DNA of 64,000 nucleotides. It comes from Leptodactylus fallax (lineage: Eukaryota > Chordata > Amphibia > Anura > Leptodactylidae). The translations under genes and the position numbers were made by a program. Under the pieces are notes generated by a model that saw nothing but the letters and a program-made list of their open reading frames with translations, searched no databases and was not told the origin of the DNA. Below are positions 19,481-32,188 of the stretch, piece after piece. The stretch covers positions 635,001 through 699,000 of the forward strand of contig CAMRHE010000656.1 of assembly GCA_947044405.1 (NCBI GenBank). Reading direction: 5' to 3'. Every line of letters begins with the position of its first letter. Positions within the stretch are counted from its first letter, which is position 1.

Positions 19481-20935
19481 TTAATACTTTGTAGAGAATC
19501 TTTTGCAGGCAAAGACTTCCTGAATTCTGGAACCCATAGACGTCACCAAATGCTGGGTTTCCTCCTTTGTGATGCTTTGCCAGGCTTTTACTGCAAGTGT
19601 CTTCAGTTCTTGCTTGTTTGTGGGTCTTTCCGCCTTAAGTTTTGTCTTAAAGGGGTTTTAAAAAAAATATATATTTTTTTTAAAAGGTCTGTTAATGCTA
19701 TTAATGGGTTAATATGGAGACCCATATACTTTTAGCAGTGTTTTGAGTGATTTCTGGGTTTCTCTGGGAGCTCTTGGCATCCTCAGCATTTTTTTACATG
19801 GGGTAGCTTCCTGCTTTGTAGCTTCTTGCGTAGCTTCCACACTACCTCGCTCTAACTCTCACCCTTCCTCTCTCACTCCCTTACACCCCCCTCCCTGTCT
19901 CCCTAGCTATCCCGCCCACTACTAGCCCTTCCCAACTAATTAACTCAGCCCACCACCCCTACCACATCATACTTTCCTGTCTTCCTCTTTAGACTTCCCT
20001 TCTGGAACGGCTCCTCCTTTTCTCTCACTGTCCTGGCTGTGCGCAGGCTGGAGACGCCTGCTCAGTAGAGATGGCATTTGTGACGGCTTGTGCACAGACC
20101 GGAAGTGCCTCTGACGCCTGCGCAGTAGAGATGGAGTGCTATCTCTAATGCGCATGTGTCGCAGGCCCCTCAGGACTGCGCAAGTGCTAGCAGAGAGAAA
20201 GAGAGGAGGAGCCGTTCCCAGAGAGGAAGACACGTAAGTATGATGGGGTGGAGTGGGGGGGGGGGGAGTAAAGGTGACGTTCCGTTCGGAAACGGGGAAA
20301 CGGAACGTCACCGGATTATCAGAAAGTGTGCCTGGGGTGGTCACATGACTGCCGTAGGGATATGGGCAATTAAAGATTTTTTTTTAATGGAAGTAAATTA
20401 GAAGTTAGGCATGGGGAGGGGGGTTTAGTTTAGGGGTTAATTTTTATTTCAACCCGGACGACCCCTTTAAGCAAGTGAAAGGCATGCACGAGATCTGGGC
20501 CATTGCAGAATATTCCACTTCTTTGTCTTAAAAAAAAACAAAAACGACTGGATTGCTTTGGCAGTATGTTTTGGGTCATTGTCCACCTGTACTATGAAGC
20601 GCCGACCAATCAACCTTGCTGCATTTGGTTGAATCTGAGCAGAAAGGATATCCCTGTACACTTCACAATTCATCTGGCTGCTTTTGTCACATCATCAACA
20701 AACATTAGTGACCCAGTGCCACTGGAAGCCATGCATGCCCACGCCATCACACTGCCTACACCATGTCTTATCGGGGATTTGGCGTGCTTTGGATCATGAG
20801 TCGTTCCAAGCCTGCTGATATGGCCACTCTTACCATTTCCGCTATGTCTCTCATGGGTTCCTTTTTTTTTTTTTTTTTTTCTATAGCCGAAAGACGGTCT
20901 GTCTGATTTCCATTGAGAGCTCTGTTTGACTGCAT
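19481..20935 (-). pseudogene. Tc1 transposase pseudogene, U2
   Basis: Same broken layout as U1. The A-run in the coding strand is 19 long (20862-20880). The open part upstream of it extends to MHLEAVAVNSKHA, which is Tc1 leader rather than protein. It has VQVDNDPKHTAK and is split by T2-2 at 19647-20470. Confidence 0.8.
19647..20470. mobile_element. T2-2 MITE, U2 copy
   Basis: Complete: TTAAAGGGG on the left and, inverted, TTAAAGGGGTCGTCCGGG on the right. It interrupts TTGCTTAAGAC of the Tc1 gene, leaving TTAA on both sides. Confidence 0.75.
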
Positions 20936-21049
20936 GTTTTGAGTTCACAGCAACAGCTTCCAAATGCAAATGACATACCTGGAATCAACTCCAGAACATT
21001 TACCTGCTTAATTGCTGATGGATTAATGAGGGAATAGCCCATGCATCCC

Positions 21050-22531
21050 GAGGATCAGCTGTTTGAATGAACCGTGGTACCTGTGTAAGCGCCGTGACAC
21101 CTTCTCTGTTTACATAGTTTGATTCTTTTCATAGCGGCCATGTATTGTAACTACAGCCTCGTCCTATACACATCTATGTGACAAGACTGGAATGACATCA
21201 CATGGTCACTATAAACAGACAGCGTGTGATATAAACAGGCGCCATAGCCCCTTCTTACAGCTGATCAGTGGGGAATCACTAATCTCTTATTAATGATTTA
21301 TTCTGAGGATAGATCATCAATAAAAATGAGCTGGAAAACGCCTTAAGGCCAAGGCCCCACGTGGCGTCCCACAGCAAAAAACAGCTGTGGGAAAAACCGC
21401 GGCGGCGACGCATCGCGGTTCTTCCTGCAGCACTTTGCACAGAATGTTTGCAGAGGTTTCCTCTGCGGACTTTCTGCTTCAATTCTATCTATAGGGAAAC
21501 CGCTGGTATTTCCATAGGTATAATTGACATGCTGCGATTTCCAAAACTGCGACTGTTTTGGAAATCGCAGCATATCGGCTGCGTGTATTTTACTGCAAAG
21601 TGGGGATGGGATGGGGCCCAATGTGGCGAAAACCCACAGAAAAAAACTGTGGCATTCTAGCAAATCCCATCCACACATAGCGGAAAAATACGTGCAGCAG
21701 ACGCACTGCGATTTCCAAAACCGTTGCAGCATGTCAATTATACTTATGGAAACACTGGCGGTTTCCATATAGGTGTATTGAAACCTCTGCGGACCTTCAG
21801 TGAAAAGCGCTGCGGGAAAAATCACAATGTTACCACCATGGTTTTTCCTGCAGCCCGCTACGTGGGGCCTTAGTCTTAATAAAGCCCAAGTGCCACTTTC
21901 ATTAAATTAATTGACCCTCATATTATGCCCCTGATTCCCCCTGACATAAATACTGCACCTCTAATGACCCCTTATATCAATGACCACCCCTTTATGTTCA
22001 TAATACCTCCTAATATAAATGATGCCCCCTAATGGCTCCTTATATAAATAGCCTCCCCCCTTGTATTCATAATACCCCGTAATAACCCTTATATAAATGA
22101 CCACCCATCGTCATAATGCCCCCTAATGAATCCTCCCTTTGTATTTATAATATCCACCCCTTATTCTATTAATATACCCACAACTGCGCTAAAAAAAAGA
22201 AAAAAAAAAGTCATACTCACCTGCGATGCTGATGAATGGAGCCGCCGCCACCGCTTCCTCCCTGTTAACGCACAGGACGTCTGTGTCTGAGCGCTGTGTG
22301 AGAAGACATCGGTCTGTGGTCTCGGGGACTCGTAAACCGCAAGCCTCATGTGGCTTGCTTTTTACAATACTGTGAAGTTGCAGGATACGTTTTAACTAGA
22401 TCGTTGTCTGCAGACACCGATCCAGATAGAAATAAAGGATGTATTAGTGGCTGCCCCAGGGTGGGCCCCAAAAAGTCAGTGGGCCCGGGGCAGCCGCCCC
22501 CTCTGCCCCCCCCCCGCTAGCTACGCCTCTG
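21050..22531. mobile_element. Non-autonomous hAT, U2 copy, left end deleted
   Basis: Begins at GAGGATCAG, about 530 bases into the element, because of the A deletion. The right end and CACCACAC (22532-22539) are intact. Confidence 0.8.
21346..21869. mobile_element. Foldback MITE, U2 copy
   Basis: Complete, with TTA at 21343-21345 and 21870-21872. Two more bases than U1 (AACTGTGGCATTC) open a 160-codon minus frame. Confidence 0.65.
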
Positions 22532-23123
22532 CACCACACCCATCTCCTTCACCTTGATTTCCCTCTTCTCCTCTAATAGTTAATTTTAGCCTTACCTGTG
22601 TGATTGACAGCCTATCTTCCTATCAAGTCTGGGGCGGGTTCTTCCTTCTTATTTATTGTTTGCTCACATTCACAGTGGTGCTTGCTATTGCCTCGTATTT
22701 ACTCTTGCTGTTTTGTTACCTGTATTCATATTCCTGACCTCTGGCTTTACCATTGACTATTCTCTCGGATTTCAATTCTGTACTGCGTAGCTCGACTGTT
22801 ACCGACCACTTGGCTAGCTAACCTCTCTTTTGTTGTTGTTTGTCTTGTCTGCGTTCTGTGTCATCTCTTATAACTTAAGAAGGGATTGCCGCCAAGTTGT
22901 CATCTGTCGCCTAGGACAGTTCAGGCAAGTAGACAGGGACTTGGGGGGGGGGGGTTCAGCTTAGGGCTCAATGTCTTGTCGTGCCCCTCCCCCCAGGGTT
23001 CAAGGCAGCTACTGGGGAATTGGTCCTCTAGCAATTCCTTTACATGTATGTTGAATATGTTTTGGTAAACAGCTAAATGTTAAAACTTGTGTCACTTTCC
23101 CATCATTTCTGGACCTAACTGTA

Positions 23124-23503
23124 TATTACAGGAGTATCACGTAGATCGGATACTGCCATATTACAGAGCTGTAGACGTTATACACCATATAGAGACATTT
23201 TTCTGAAAACTCACTTCGATGTGTCTTGCTACCCACATGGCCGCTGCAGTCGACTACCGCTGGCCTCAGTAATCACATACCCCAGGATGGGTATGTGGTC
23301 ACTGCAGAGGACCCAGAACTTCATGGTTTGCTCTCCTGCAAGCCCTATCCCTCAAAATGAACGTCAATAGTGAAGTAGTGGTTTGGGGGTGGGTTCTGGC
23401 ATGTCAACTAGATCCCTTTGTAATGGACTCCGCTTTAACTAAGTCTGAGAATTCCAGTGCATTGTACAAATGGTCTCATATTCAAGTCCCACTGGAAGGA
23501 AAT
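23124..23503. other. Unit junction segment U2/U3
   Basis: Join at 23314/23315; the right side has AATAGTGAAG. Confidence 0.7.
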
Positions 23504-23860
23504 TTAAAGGGAAAATGTCACTAGAACCCAGCATACCTGCAGATAGATAGGTTAGGGACATCTGAATCAAATAGTGTTTTCCCCTTGTGAATCGGCGCCT
23601 CCGTTGCCAAGCTGTTGCCGTTTTTGTCAATATACAAACAAGCGGTTTGGATCAAGAAGAGCGTTCCCACCTACCTCTTTGGAACGGCAACCCCTTCGTT
23701 GCTCTAAAGAGCTCATTTTCAGATTGACATAAACAAGAATATCTCGGTAGTGGAGGCTCCTAGTCACAAAGGGAACACACCATTTAGTGAAGGTGACCCT
23801 AATCTGTCTATCTACGGGGCTGGGTTGATAGGCTGGGTTCTGCTGACACACTCCCTTTAA
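23504..23860. mobile_element. T2-1 MITE, U3 copy
   Basis: 357 bases between TTAA sites at 23504 and 23857. Carries AACAAGAATATC where U1 and U2 have AACAAGGATATC, a variant also in U4, U6 and U7. Confidence 0.75.
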
Positions 23861-25365
23861 AAGAAAATTGAAAATAAAACATCAATAAAGTTTTTCCAAA
23901 CATTTTGTAAAGCACACATGCTACAAGAAAGAGCCCTCTTTTCTCATGTAATGTCTAAAAATCCAGATAAGAAATATGAACCTAGTTGGTATTGCTGTGT
24001 CCGGAAGTGTCCAAATGAGTAAACTATGACTTTATTTATTCTGCACGGTGAACCCTGTTAAAAAGAAATGAATGAATGAGTAAAAATCCAAATGTGAGAT
24101 TTGCTGTTTATTGATGTGAAATGCTAGTTTTAGTGCACTAAGCTGAAAAATGATGGAAGGGACACATGGGCTAGCTTGGCAGCCACTGGCAGCCAAGAAA
24201 GCTCAAGTCAGGTTGGCTTGATAGTGCACTGAGCACCAGCTCCTCCTGCCGGACAATTATGACCATCCAAGCTAGAGACATGTGTTACAGCTTAACCTGG
24301 CAATCCTGCCCATAAGCTCACCTTCCCATACATAACAGCAGTCCTCATCTCTATTTATAGGCCACTGAGAGGAGAGCCTGTAACCTTAGGGAGAGGTTCC
24401 TTGTGTGAAGAGAAGAAAATGATGCGCCCCTGCTGAAAACCCCCATCTATGTTTTTAGAAAGCCCCAACTCAGCAGAATATTAGTAAAATTTGAGGAAAA
24501 AGCAGTTGCTGGTGTTACTTTTGCCACCAGCTCTTTTGCATATATGAGTGAGCGAGCATTCTGATTGGCTGGCGCTGTTGGAGGCTTCAGCCATTGATGT
24601 CTTTAGCCATGTAGTGGCTTGTGCAATGTGACAGAATAGCAGCTGGTAAAAGACAGGGAAAGATCCCTTTTCTTCTGACTTTTAAGACGTAAGGTTGGAA
24701 TAAAAGTCTGAAGTGAATGGGCAGCCTGGCCATAGACATTCTGCTAGTGATTCCAGCTTTGTGTCCCAGGCAGGCACTCGAATGACTTAAGCAGCCATTT
24801 GGGTACAAAGCCCCAGCAGCACACATCTCCCTTTACAGCTTCCCTGAAAACATGACTTAGTAATATTGGCTTGAGAAAGCCGTCATGTGCCACCTTTCAA
24901 TGTCCATACCATGGATCTTAGAGCCAAGATTTCCACCCTATGGCGATCTAAGCTTGGTTGGGCTCCAGCTCATGCGGCCATACGGTGGTGTGTACGTGAG
25001 CAATAACACTATTTCGGTTTCACCCCTCTCCAGGCTCCGTTTCTAATTGACTAATTGGTTCTCCATAAGATCAGCTTCAGGAGGGGCAGAGGCATGTGTC
25101 TTTTTTTTTTTACCACATTTTACACAAGACATTTTTGGAAAGCAAAGTGATGACAAAAGAGTAATTCTGCTATAGTGCTTCCCCCTCACACACCTATGGA
25201 GTTTGAAGCACACCTCAAATGCTACATGTGAATATAACCTTTCTGAAGGATATTGCTGAAAGTTGTATCCTTGAGATCCCCGGTCAGTTATCATAGAAGC
25301 CACAGGCAGCACCCAGCAGAGCCCAGAAACTTGAAATGGTGTCAATCATCTTGACAGAAAAGATA
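23861..25365. other. Unit core, U3 copy (unidentified)
   Basis: Same layout as U2, with GTGGCTTGTGCAATG present near 24613, where U2 lacks eight bases (GGCTTGTG). It also lacks the GAAAAGT stretch of U2 near 18137. Confidence 0.5.
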
Positions 25366-25499
25366 GGACTGAAGGGGTTGAACAAAAATATCCTGTGAAA
25401 CGTTTAGTGTTTGCAACCTTTTTTCTACAGAGACTCCTCATTTCAGGGGTTTAAAGGTAATTGGACAAATTAACATTACCATAACTAAAATGTAAATTT

Positions 25500-26950
25500 T
25501 TAATACTTTGTAGAGAATCTTTTGCAGGCAAAGACTTCCTGAATTCTGGAACCCATAGACGTCACCAAATGCTGGGTTTCCTCCTTTGTGATGCTTTGCC
25601 AGGCTTTTACTGCAAGTGTCTTCAGTTCTTGCTTGTTTGTGGGTCTTTCCGCCTTAAGTTTTGTCTTAAAGGGGTTTTAAAAAAAATATATATTTTTTTT
25701 AAAAGGTCTGTTAATGCTATTAATGGGTTAATATGGAGACCCATATACTTTTAGCAGTGTTTTGAGTGATTTCTGGGTTTCTCTGGGAGCTCTTGGCATC
25801 CTCAGCATTTTTTTACATGGGGTAGCTTCCTGCTTTGTAGCTTCTTGCGTAGCTTCCACACTACCTCGCTCTAACTCTCACCCTTCCTCTCTCACTCCCT
25901 TACACCCCCTCCCTGTCTCCCTAGCTATCCCGCCCACTACTAGCCCTTCCCAACTAATTAACTCAGCCCACCACCCCTACCACATCATACTTTCCTGTCT
26001 TCCTCTTTAGACTTCCCTTCTGGAACGGCTCCTCCTTTTCTCTCACTGTCCTGGCTGTGCGCAGGCTGGAGACGCCTGCTCAGTAGAGATGGCATTTGTG
26101 ACGGCTTGTGCACAGACCGGAAGTGCCTCTGACGCCTGCGCAGTAGAGATGGAGTGCTATCTCTAATGCGCATGTGTCGCAGGCCCCTCAGGACTGCGCA
26201 AGTGCTAGCAGAGAGAAAGAGAGGAGGAGCCGTTCCCAGAGAGGAAGACACGTAAGTATGATGGGGTGGAGTGGGGGGGGGGGAGTAAAGGTGACGTTCC
26301 GTTCGGAAACGGGGAAACGGAACGTCACCGGATTATCAGAAAGTGTGCCTGGGGTGGTCACATGACTGCCGTAGGGATATGGGCAATTAAAGATTTTTTT
26401 TAATGGAAGTAAATTAGAAGTTAGGCATGGGGAGGGGGTTTAGTTTAGGGGTTAATTTTTATTTCAACCCGGACAACCCCTTTAAGCAAGTGAAAGGCAT
26501 GCACGAGATCTGGGCCATTGCAGAATATTCCACTTCTTTGTCTTAAAAAAAAACAAAAACGACTGGATTGCTTTGGCAGTATGTTTTGGGTCATTGTCCA
26601 CCTGTACTATGAAGCGCCGACCAATCAACCTTGCTGCATTTGGTTGAATCTGAGCAGAAAGGATATCCCTGTACACTTCACAATTCATCTTGCTGCTTTT
26701 GTCACATCATCAACAAACATTAGTGACCCAGTGGCACTGGAAGCCATGCATGCCCACGCCATCACACTGCCTCCACCATGTCTTATCGGGGATTTGGCGT
26801 GCTTTGGATCATGAGTCGTTCCAAGCCTGCTGATATGGCCACTCTTACCATTTCCGCTATGTCTCTCATGGGTTCCTTTTTTTTTTTTTTTTTTTTTATA
26901 GCCGAAAGACGGTCTGTCTGATTTCCATTGAGAGCTCTGTTTGACTGCAT
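25500..26950 (-). pseudogene. Tc1 transposase pseudogene, U3
   Basis: A-run of 21 (26877-26897). ACMASSATGSL and CAAGATGAATTG mark this copy. Same missing centre and frameshift near the AAR/MNCEV boundary. Confidence 0.8.
25666..26485. mobile_element. T2-2 MITE, U3 copy
   Basis: The right end reads GGACAACCCC instead of GGACGACCCC, private to U3. Keeps GACACGTAAGTATG as in U1 and U2. Confidence 0.75.
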
Positions 26951-27392
26951 GTTTTGAGTTCACAGCAACAGCTTCCAAATGCAAATGACATACCTGGAAT
27001 CAACTCCAGAACATTTACCTGCTTAATTGCTGATGGATTAATGAGGGAATAGCCCATGCATCCCATGAAATAGCTTTTGAGATAATTGTCCAATTACCTT
27101 TGGACACTTGAAAAATAGGCAGCTACATATTTCAGAGTAGTAAATCCTAAACCCTTGCTCTAATTTGGATGTAAATACTCTCAAATTAAAGCCGAGAGTC
27201 TGCATTTTAAGCCCATTTTGATTATAGAACTGTATTGTAACATCCTTGCCCGTCCGGGCTTTGGCGCCATCCTCCAGCCGCATGCTGCGGCGCAGTAGGC
27301 GTGTCCGGCTGTGATTCCTTCCTTTGAGTTTTTCTTGTATTGTCTGAGCACTGTCCTATTCCCTCACCTCTGTAATTGATTTTCCACCACAC

Positions 27393-29363
27393 CAGAGGCG
27401 TAGCTAGGGGCTCAGCACAGGGGGGGGGGGGGGCGAACATTTCCAAGTTGGCCCCCAACTTGGACATATTCGTATACCGATACTATGAGTATACGGTGAG
27501 CGTATAGTGGTATATAGCGGCTCTACACAGGGATCTGCAGACGATTTAGGTGAATACAGTGCAGTAACATTTAATGACTTACTGGTGACGTCTCTGACTA
27601 ATCGTTCACATTCCCCGTCTTTTATCTGGACAGCCATGACCACTTCTTCCAGTCTCTGTAAAGTTTGCAACACAGACATCTTTGGCTCCTTACTTTTCCA
27701 GGCACCTGACCCATATTGTCCTCACCTACACAAAGCCCCCATCCTGCTGCTACCCCCAATTATAAAATATATAATATACCAGCCCATAATGAATAATACC
27801 CCCAAGTGCATCTTTAAATTAATAACTTCCCTGTGCACCCCTTTAAATAGTTCCCCTTATTAATAGTGCCCCAGGTGTTTCCTAATTAAAAAGAATAAAA
27901 AAAAGACAAGTGAAAAAAAAAATTATTGGGGTTCCAATACCCGGGACCCCGAGGATCAGCTGTTTGAATGAACCGTGGTACCTGTGTAAGCGCCGTGACA
28001 CCTTCTCTGTTTACATAGTTTGATTCTTTTGATAGCGGCCATGTATTGTAACTACAGCCTCGTCCTATACACATCTATGTGACAAGACTGGAATGACATC
28101 ACACGGTCACTATAAACAGACAGCGTGTGATATAAACAGGCGCCATAGCCCCTTCTTACAGCTGATCAGTGGGGAATCACTAATCTCTTATTAATGATTT
28201 ATTCTGAGGATAGATCATCAATAAAAATGAGCTGGAAAACGCCTTAAGGCCAAGGCCCCACGTGGCGTCCCACAGCAAAAAACAGCTGTGGGAAAAACCG
28301 CGGCGGCGACGCATCGCGGTTCTTCCTGCAGCACTTTGCACAGAATGTTTGCAGAGGTTTCCTCTGCGGACTTTCTGCTTCAATTCTATCTATAGGGAAA
28401 CCGCTGGTATTTCCATAGGTATAATTGACATGCTGCGATTTCCAAAACTGCGACTGTTTTGGAAATCGCAGCATATCGGCTGCGTGTATTTTACTGCAAA
28501 GTGGGGATGGGATGGGGCCCAATGTGGCGAAAACCCACAGAAAAAAACTGTGGCATTCTAGCAAATCCCATCCACACATAGCGGAAAAATACGTGCAGCA
28601 GACGCACTGCGATTTCCAAAACCGTTGCAGCATGTCAATTATTCTTATGGAAACACTGGCGGTTTCCATATAGGTGTATTGAAACCTCTGCGGACCTTCT
28701 GTGAAAAGCGCTGCGGGAAAAATCACAATGTTACCGCCATGGTTTTTCCTGCAGCCCGCTACGTGGGGCCTTAGTCTTAATAAAGCCCAAGTGCCACTTT
28801 CATTAAATTAATTGACCCTCATATTATGCCCGATTCCCCCTGACATAAATACTGCACCTCTAATGACCCCTTATATCAGTGACCACCCCCTTATGTTCAT
28901 AATGCCTCCTAATATAAATGATGCCCCCTAATGGCTCCTTATATAAATAGCCTCCCCCCTTGTATTCATAATACCCCGTAATAACCCTTATATAAATGAC
29001 CCCCCATCGTCATAATGCCCCCTAATAATTCCTCCCTTTGTAGTTATAATATCCACCCCTTATTCTATTAAAATTCCCACAACTGCGCTAAAAAAAAAGA
29101 AAAAAAAAGTCATACTCACCTGCGATGCTGTGTGAGAAGACATCGGTCTGTGGTCTCGGGGACTCGTAAACCGCAAGCTCATGTGGCTTGCTTTTTACAA
29201 TACTGTGAAGTTGCAGGATACGTTTTAACTAGATCGTTGTCTGCAGACACCGATCCAGTTAGAAATAAAGGATGTATTAGTGGCTGCCCCAGGGTGGGCC
29301 CCAAAAAGTCAGTGGGCCCGGGGCAGCCGCCCCTCTGCCCCCCCCCCGCTAGCTACGCCTCTG
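27393..29363. mobile_element. Non-autonomous hAT, U3 copy (1,971 bp)
   Basis: Both ends and both CACCACAC copies are present (27385-27392, 29364-29371). It is shorter than U1 and U6 mainly by ~65 bases near 29130, where ATGCTG joins TGTGAGAAG. Confidence 0.85.
28247..28770. mobile_element. Foldback MITE, U3 copy
   Basis: Complete; private change GTCAATTATTCTTATGG near 28634. Confidence 0.65.
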
Positions 29364-29954
29364 CACCACACCCATCTCCTTCACCTTGATTTCCCTCTTC
29401 TCCTCTAATAGTTAATTTTAGCCTTACCTGTGTGATTGACAGCCTATCTTCCTATCAAGTCTGGGGCGGGTTCTTCCTTCTTATTTATTGTTTGCTCACA
29501 TTCACAGTGGTGCTTGCTATTGCCTCGTATTTACTCTTGCTGTTTTGTTACCTGTATTCATATTCCTGACCTCTGGCTTTACCATTGACTATGCTCTCGG
29601 ATTTCAATTCTGTACTGCGTAGCTCGACTGTTACCGACCACTTGGCTAGCTAACCTCTCTTTTGTTGTTGTTTGTCTTGTCTGCGTTCTGTGTCATCTCT
29701 TATAACTTAAGAAGGGATTGCCGCCAAGTTGTCATCTGTCGCCTAGGACAGTTCAGGCAAGTAGACAGGGACTTGGGGGGGGGGGTTCAGCTTAGGGCTC
29801 ACTGTCTTGTCGTGCCCCTCCCCCCAGGGTTCAAGGCAGCTACTGGGGAATTGGTCCTCTAGCAATTCCCTTACATGTATGTTGAATATGTTTTGGTAAA
29901 CAGCTAAATGTTAAAACTTGTGTCACTTTCCCATCATTTCTGGACCTAACTGTA

Positions 29955-30334
29955 TATTACAGGAGTATCACGTAGATCGGATACTGCCATATTACAGAGC
30001 TGTAGGCGTTATACACCATATAGAGACATTTTTCTGAAAACTCACTTCGATGTGTCTTGCTACCCACATGGCCGCTGCAGTCGACTATCGCTGGCCTCAG
30101 TAATCACATACCCCAGGATGCGTATGTGGTCACTGCAGAGGACCCAGAACTTCATGGTTTGCTCTCCTGCAAGCCCTATCCCTCAAAATGAACGTCAATG
30201 GTGAAGTAGTGGTTTGGGGGTGGGTTCTGGCATGTCAACTAGATCCCTTTGTAATGGACTCCGCTTTAACAAAGCCTGAGAATTCCAGTGCATTGTACAA
30301 ATGGTCTCATATTCAAGTCCCACTGGAAGGAAAT
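29955..30334. other. Unit junction segment U3/U4
   Basis: Join at 30145/30146. Private changes CCAGGATGCGTATG and TTAACAAAGCCTGAG. Confidence 0.7.
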
Positions 30335-30691
30335 TTAAAGGGAAAATGTCACTAGAACCCAGCATACCTGCAGATAGATAGGTTAGGGACATCTGAATCA
30401 AATAGTGTTTTCCCCTTGTGAATCGGCGCCTCCGTTGCCAAGCTGTTGCCGTTTTTGTCAATATACAAACAAGCGGTTTGGATCAAGAAGAGCGTTCCCA
30501 CCTACCTCTTTGGAACGGCAACCCCTTCGTTGCTCCAAAGAGCTCATTTTCAGATTGACATAAACAAGAATATCTCGGTAGTGGAGGCTCCTAGTCACAA
30601 AGGGAACACACCATTTAGTGAAGGTGACCCTAATCTGTCTATCTACGGGGCTGGGTTGATAGGCTGGGTTCTGCTGACACACTCCCTTTAA
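30335..30691. mobile_element. T2-1 MITE, U4 copy
   Basis: TTAA sites at 30335 and 30688. Combines GCTCCAAAGAG (shared with U1, U5 and U8) with the AAGAATATC variant (shared with U3, U6 and U7), a small sign of exchange between units. Confidence 0.75.
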
Positions 30692-32188
30692 AAGAAAATT
30701 GAAAATAAAACATCAATAAAGTTTTTCCAAACATTTTGTAAAGCACACATGCTACAAGAAAGAGCCCTCTTTTCTCATGTAATGTCTAAAAATCCAGATA
30801 AGAAATATGAACCTAGTTGGTATTGCTGTGTCCGGAAGTGTCCAAATGAGTAAACTATGACTTTATTTATTCTGCACGGTGAACCCTGTTAAAAAGAAAT
30901 GAATGAATGAATGAGTAAAAATCCAAATGTGAGATTTGCTGTTTATTGATGTGAAATGCTAGTTTTAGTGCACTAAGCTGAAAAATGATGGAAGGGACAC
31001 ATGGGCTAGCTTGGCAGCCACTGGCAGCCAAGAAAGCTCAAGTCAGGTTGGCTTGATAGTGCACTGAGCACCAGCTCCTCCTGCCGGACAATTATGACCA
31101 TCCAAGCTAGAGACATGTGTTACAGCTTAACCTGGCAATCCTGCCCATAAGCTCACCTTCCCATACATAACAGCAGTCCTCATCTCTATTTATAGGCCAC
31201 TGAGAGGAGAGCCTGTAACCTTAGGGAGAGGTTCCTTGTGTGAAGAGAAGAAAATGATGCGCCCCTGCTGAAAACCCCCATCTATGTTTTTAGAAAGCCC
31301 CAACTCAGCAGAATATTAGTAAAATTTGAGGAAAAAGCAGTTGCTGGTGTTACTTTTGCCACCAGCTCTTTTGCATATATGAGTGAGCGAGCATTCTGAT
31401 TGGCTGGCGCTGTTGGAGGCTTCAGCCATTGATGTCTTTAGCCATGTAGTGGCTTGTGCAATGTGACAGAATAGCAGCTGGTAAAAGACAGGGAAAGATC
31501 CCTTTTCTTCTGACTTTTAAGACGTAAGGTTGGAATAAAAGTCTGAAGTGAATGGGCAGCCTGGCCATAGACATTCTGCTAGTGATTCCAGCTTTGTGTC
31601 CCAGGCAGGCACTCGAATGACTTAAGCAGCCATTTGGGTACAAAGCCCCAGCAGCACACATCTCCCTTTACAGCTTCCCTGAAAACATGACTTAGTAATA
31701 TTGGCTTGAGAAAGCCGTCATGTGCCACCTTTCAATGTCCATACCATGGATCTTAGAGCCAAGATTTCCACCCTATGGCGATCTAAGCTTGGTTGGGCTC
31801 CCATACGGTGGTGTGTACGTGAGCAATAACACTATTTCGGTTTCACCCCTCTCCAGGCTCCGTTTCTAATTGACTAATTGGTTCTCCATAAGATCAGCTT
31901 CAGGAGGGGCAGAGGCATGTGTCTTTTTTTTTTAACCACATTTTACACAAGACATTTTTGGAAAGCAAAGTGATGACAAAAGAGTAATTCTGCTATAGTG
32001 CTTCCCCCTCACACACCTATGGAGTTTGAAGCACACCTCAAATGCTACATGTGAATATAACCTTTCTGAAGGATATTGCTGAAAGTTGTATCCTTGAGAT
32101 CCCCGGTCAGTTATCATAGAAGCCACAGGCAGCACCCAGCAGAGCCCAAAAACTTGAAATGGTGTCAATCATCTTGACAGAAAAGATA
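30692..32188. other. Unit core, U4 copy (unidentified)
   Basis: Marked by the 12-base deletion near 31800. The A-run of the CVKCG frame is read as TTTTTTTTTAACC here, which truncates that frame to 78 codons, so the frame is not kept under selection. Confidence 0.5.

Larger units (their letters stand above)
21050..23044. mobile_element. Solo LTR, U2 copy (left end deleted)
   Basis: Only the right part remains as LTR (22532-23044); the A deletion removed the left end and its TGTAT. The right TGTAT is at 23045-23049. Confidence 0.7.
19347..23123 (-). mobile_element. Tc1 transposon, U2 copy
   Basis: Ends at the TA at 23122-23123. The A deletion removes the 5' untranslated part and most of the right terminal repeat, so only its last ~80 bases (after the LTR) remain. 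Confidence 0.85.
17295..23314. repeat. Array unit U2 (A-type, 6.02 kb)
   Basis: U2 carries the A deletion: GCATCCC is joined directly to GAGGATCAG at 21043-21058, removing 886 bases relative to U3. That removes the Tc1 5' region, the left LTR end and the left hAT end. Three bases, CCC, are shared at the breakpoint. The 1.3-kb hAT found in U5 and U8 is absent, leaving an empty site (one copy of GTCTAAAA). Confidence 0.95.
27236..29875. mobile_element. Solo LTR, U3 copy
   Basis: Both TGTAT duplications are present (27231-27235, 29876-29880). The LTR is uninterrupted except for the hAT, and shows the empty site of the U1 LINE piece (CTGTCCTATTCCCTCACC). Confidence 0.75.
25366..29954 (-). mobile_element. 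Tc1 transposon, U3 copy
   Basis: Both sides of the Tc1 5' region are present (27065-27235 and 29876-29954), so the LTR target duplication can be read. Terminal TA at 29953-29954. Confidence 0.85.
23315..30145. repeat. Array unit U3 (B-type, 6.83 kb)
   Basis: This is a full-length B-type unit without the A or C deletion. Its 2-kb hAT lacks about 65 bases near 29130 that are present in U1, U2, U5, U6 and U8. Its start carries the variants AATAGTGAAG and TAAGTCTGAG, shared with U6 and U7. Confidence 0.95.

Noticed and set aside
19647..20470. piggyBac MITE instead of T2/Kolobok
   Set aside because: TTAA is shared by both groups, but ends reading TTAAAGGRR fit T2 better than the CCC/GGG-start ends usual for piggyBac. 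A matching autonomous element would decide it.
21343..21825. 160-codon minus-strand frame present in U2, U3, U5, U6 and U8
   Set aside because: It lies inside the foldback MITE. Its open frames on both strands come from inverted copies of the same blocks, it is broken in U1 and deleted in U4 and U7, and it has no protein-family motif.
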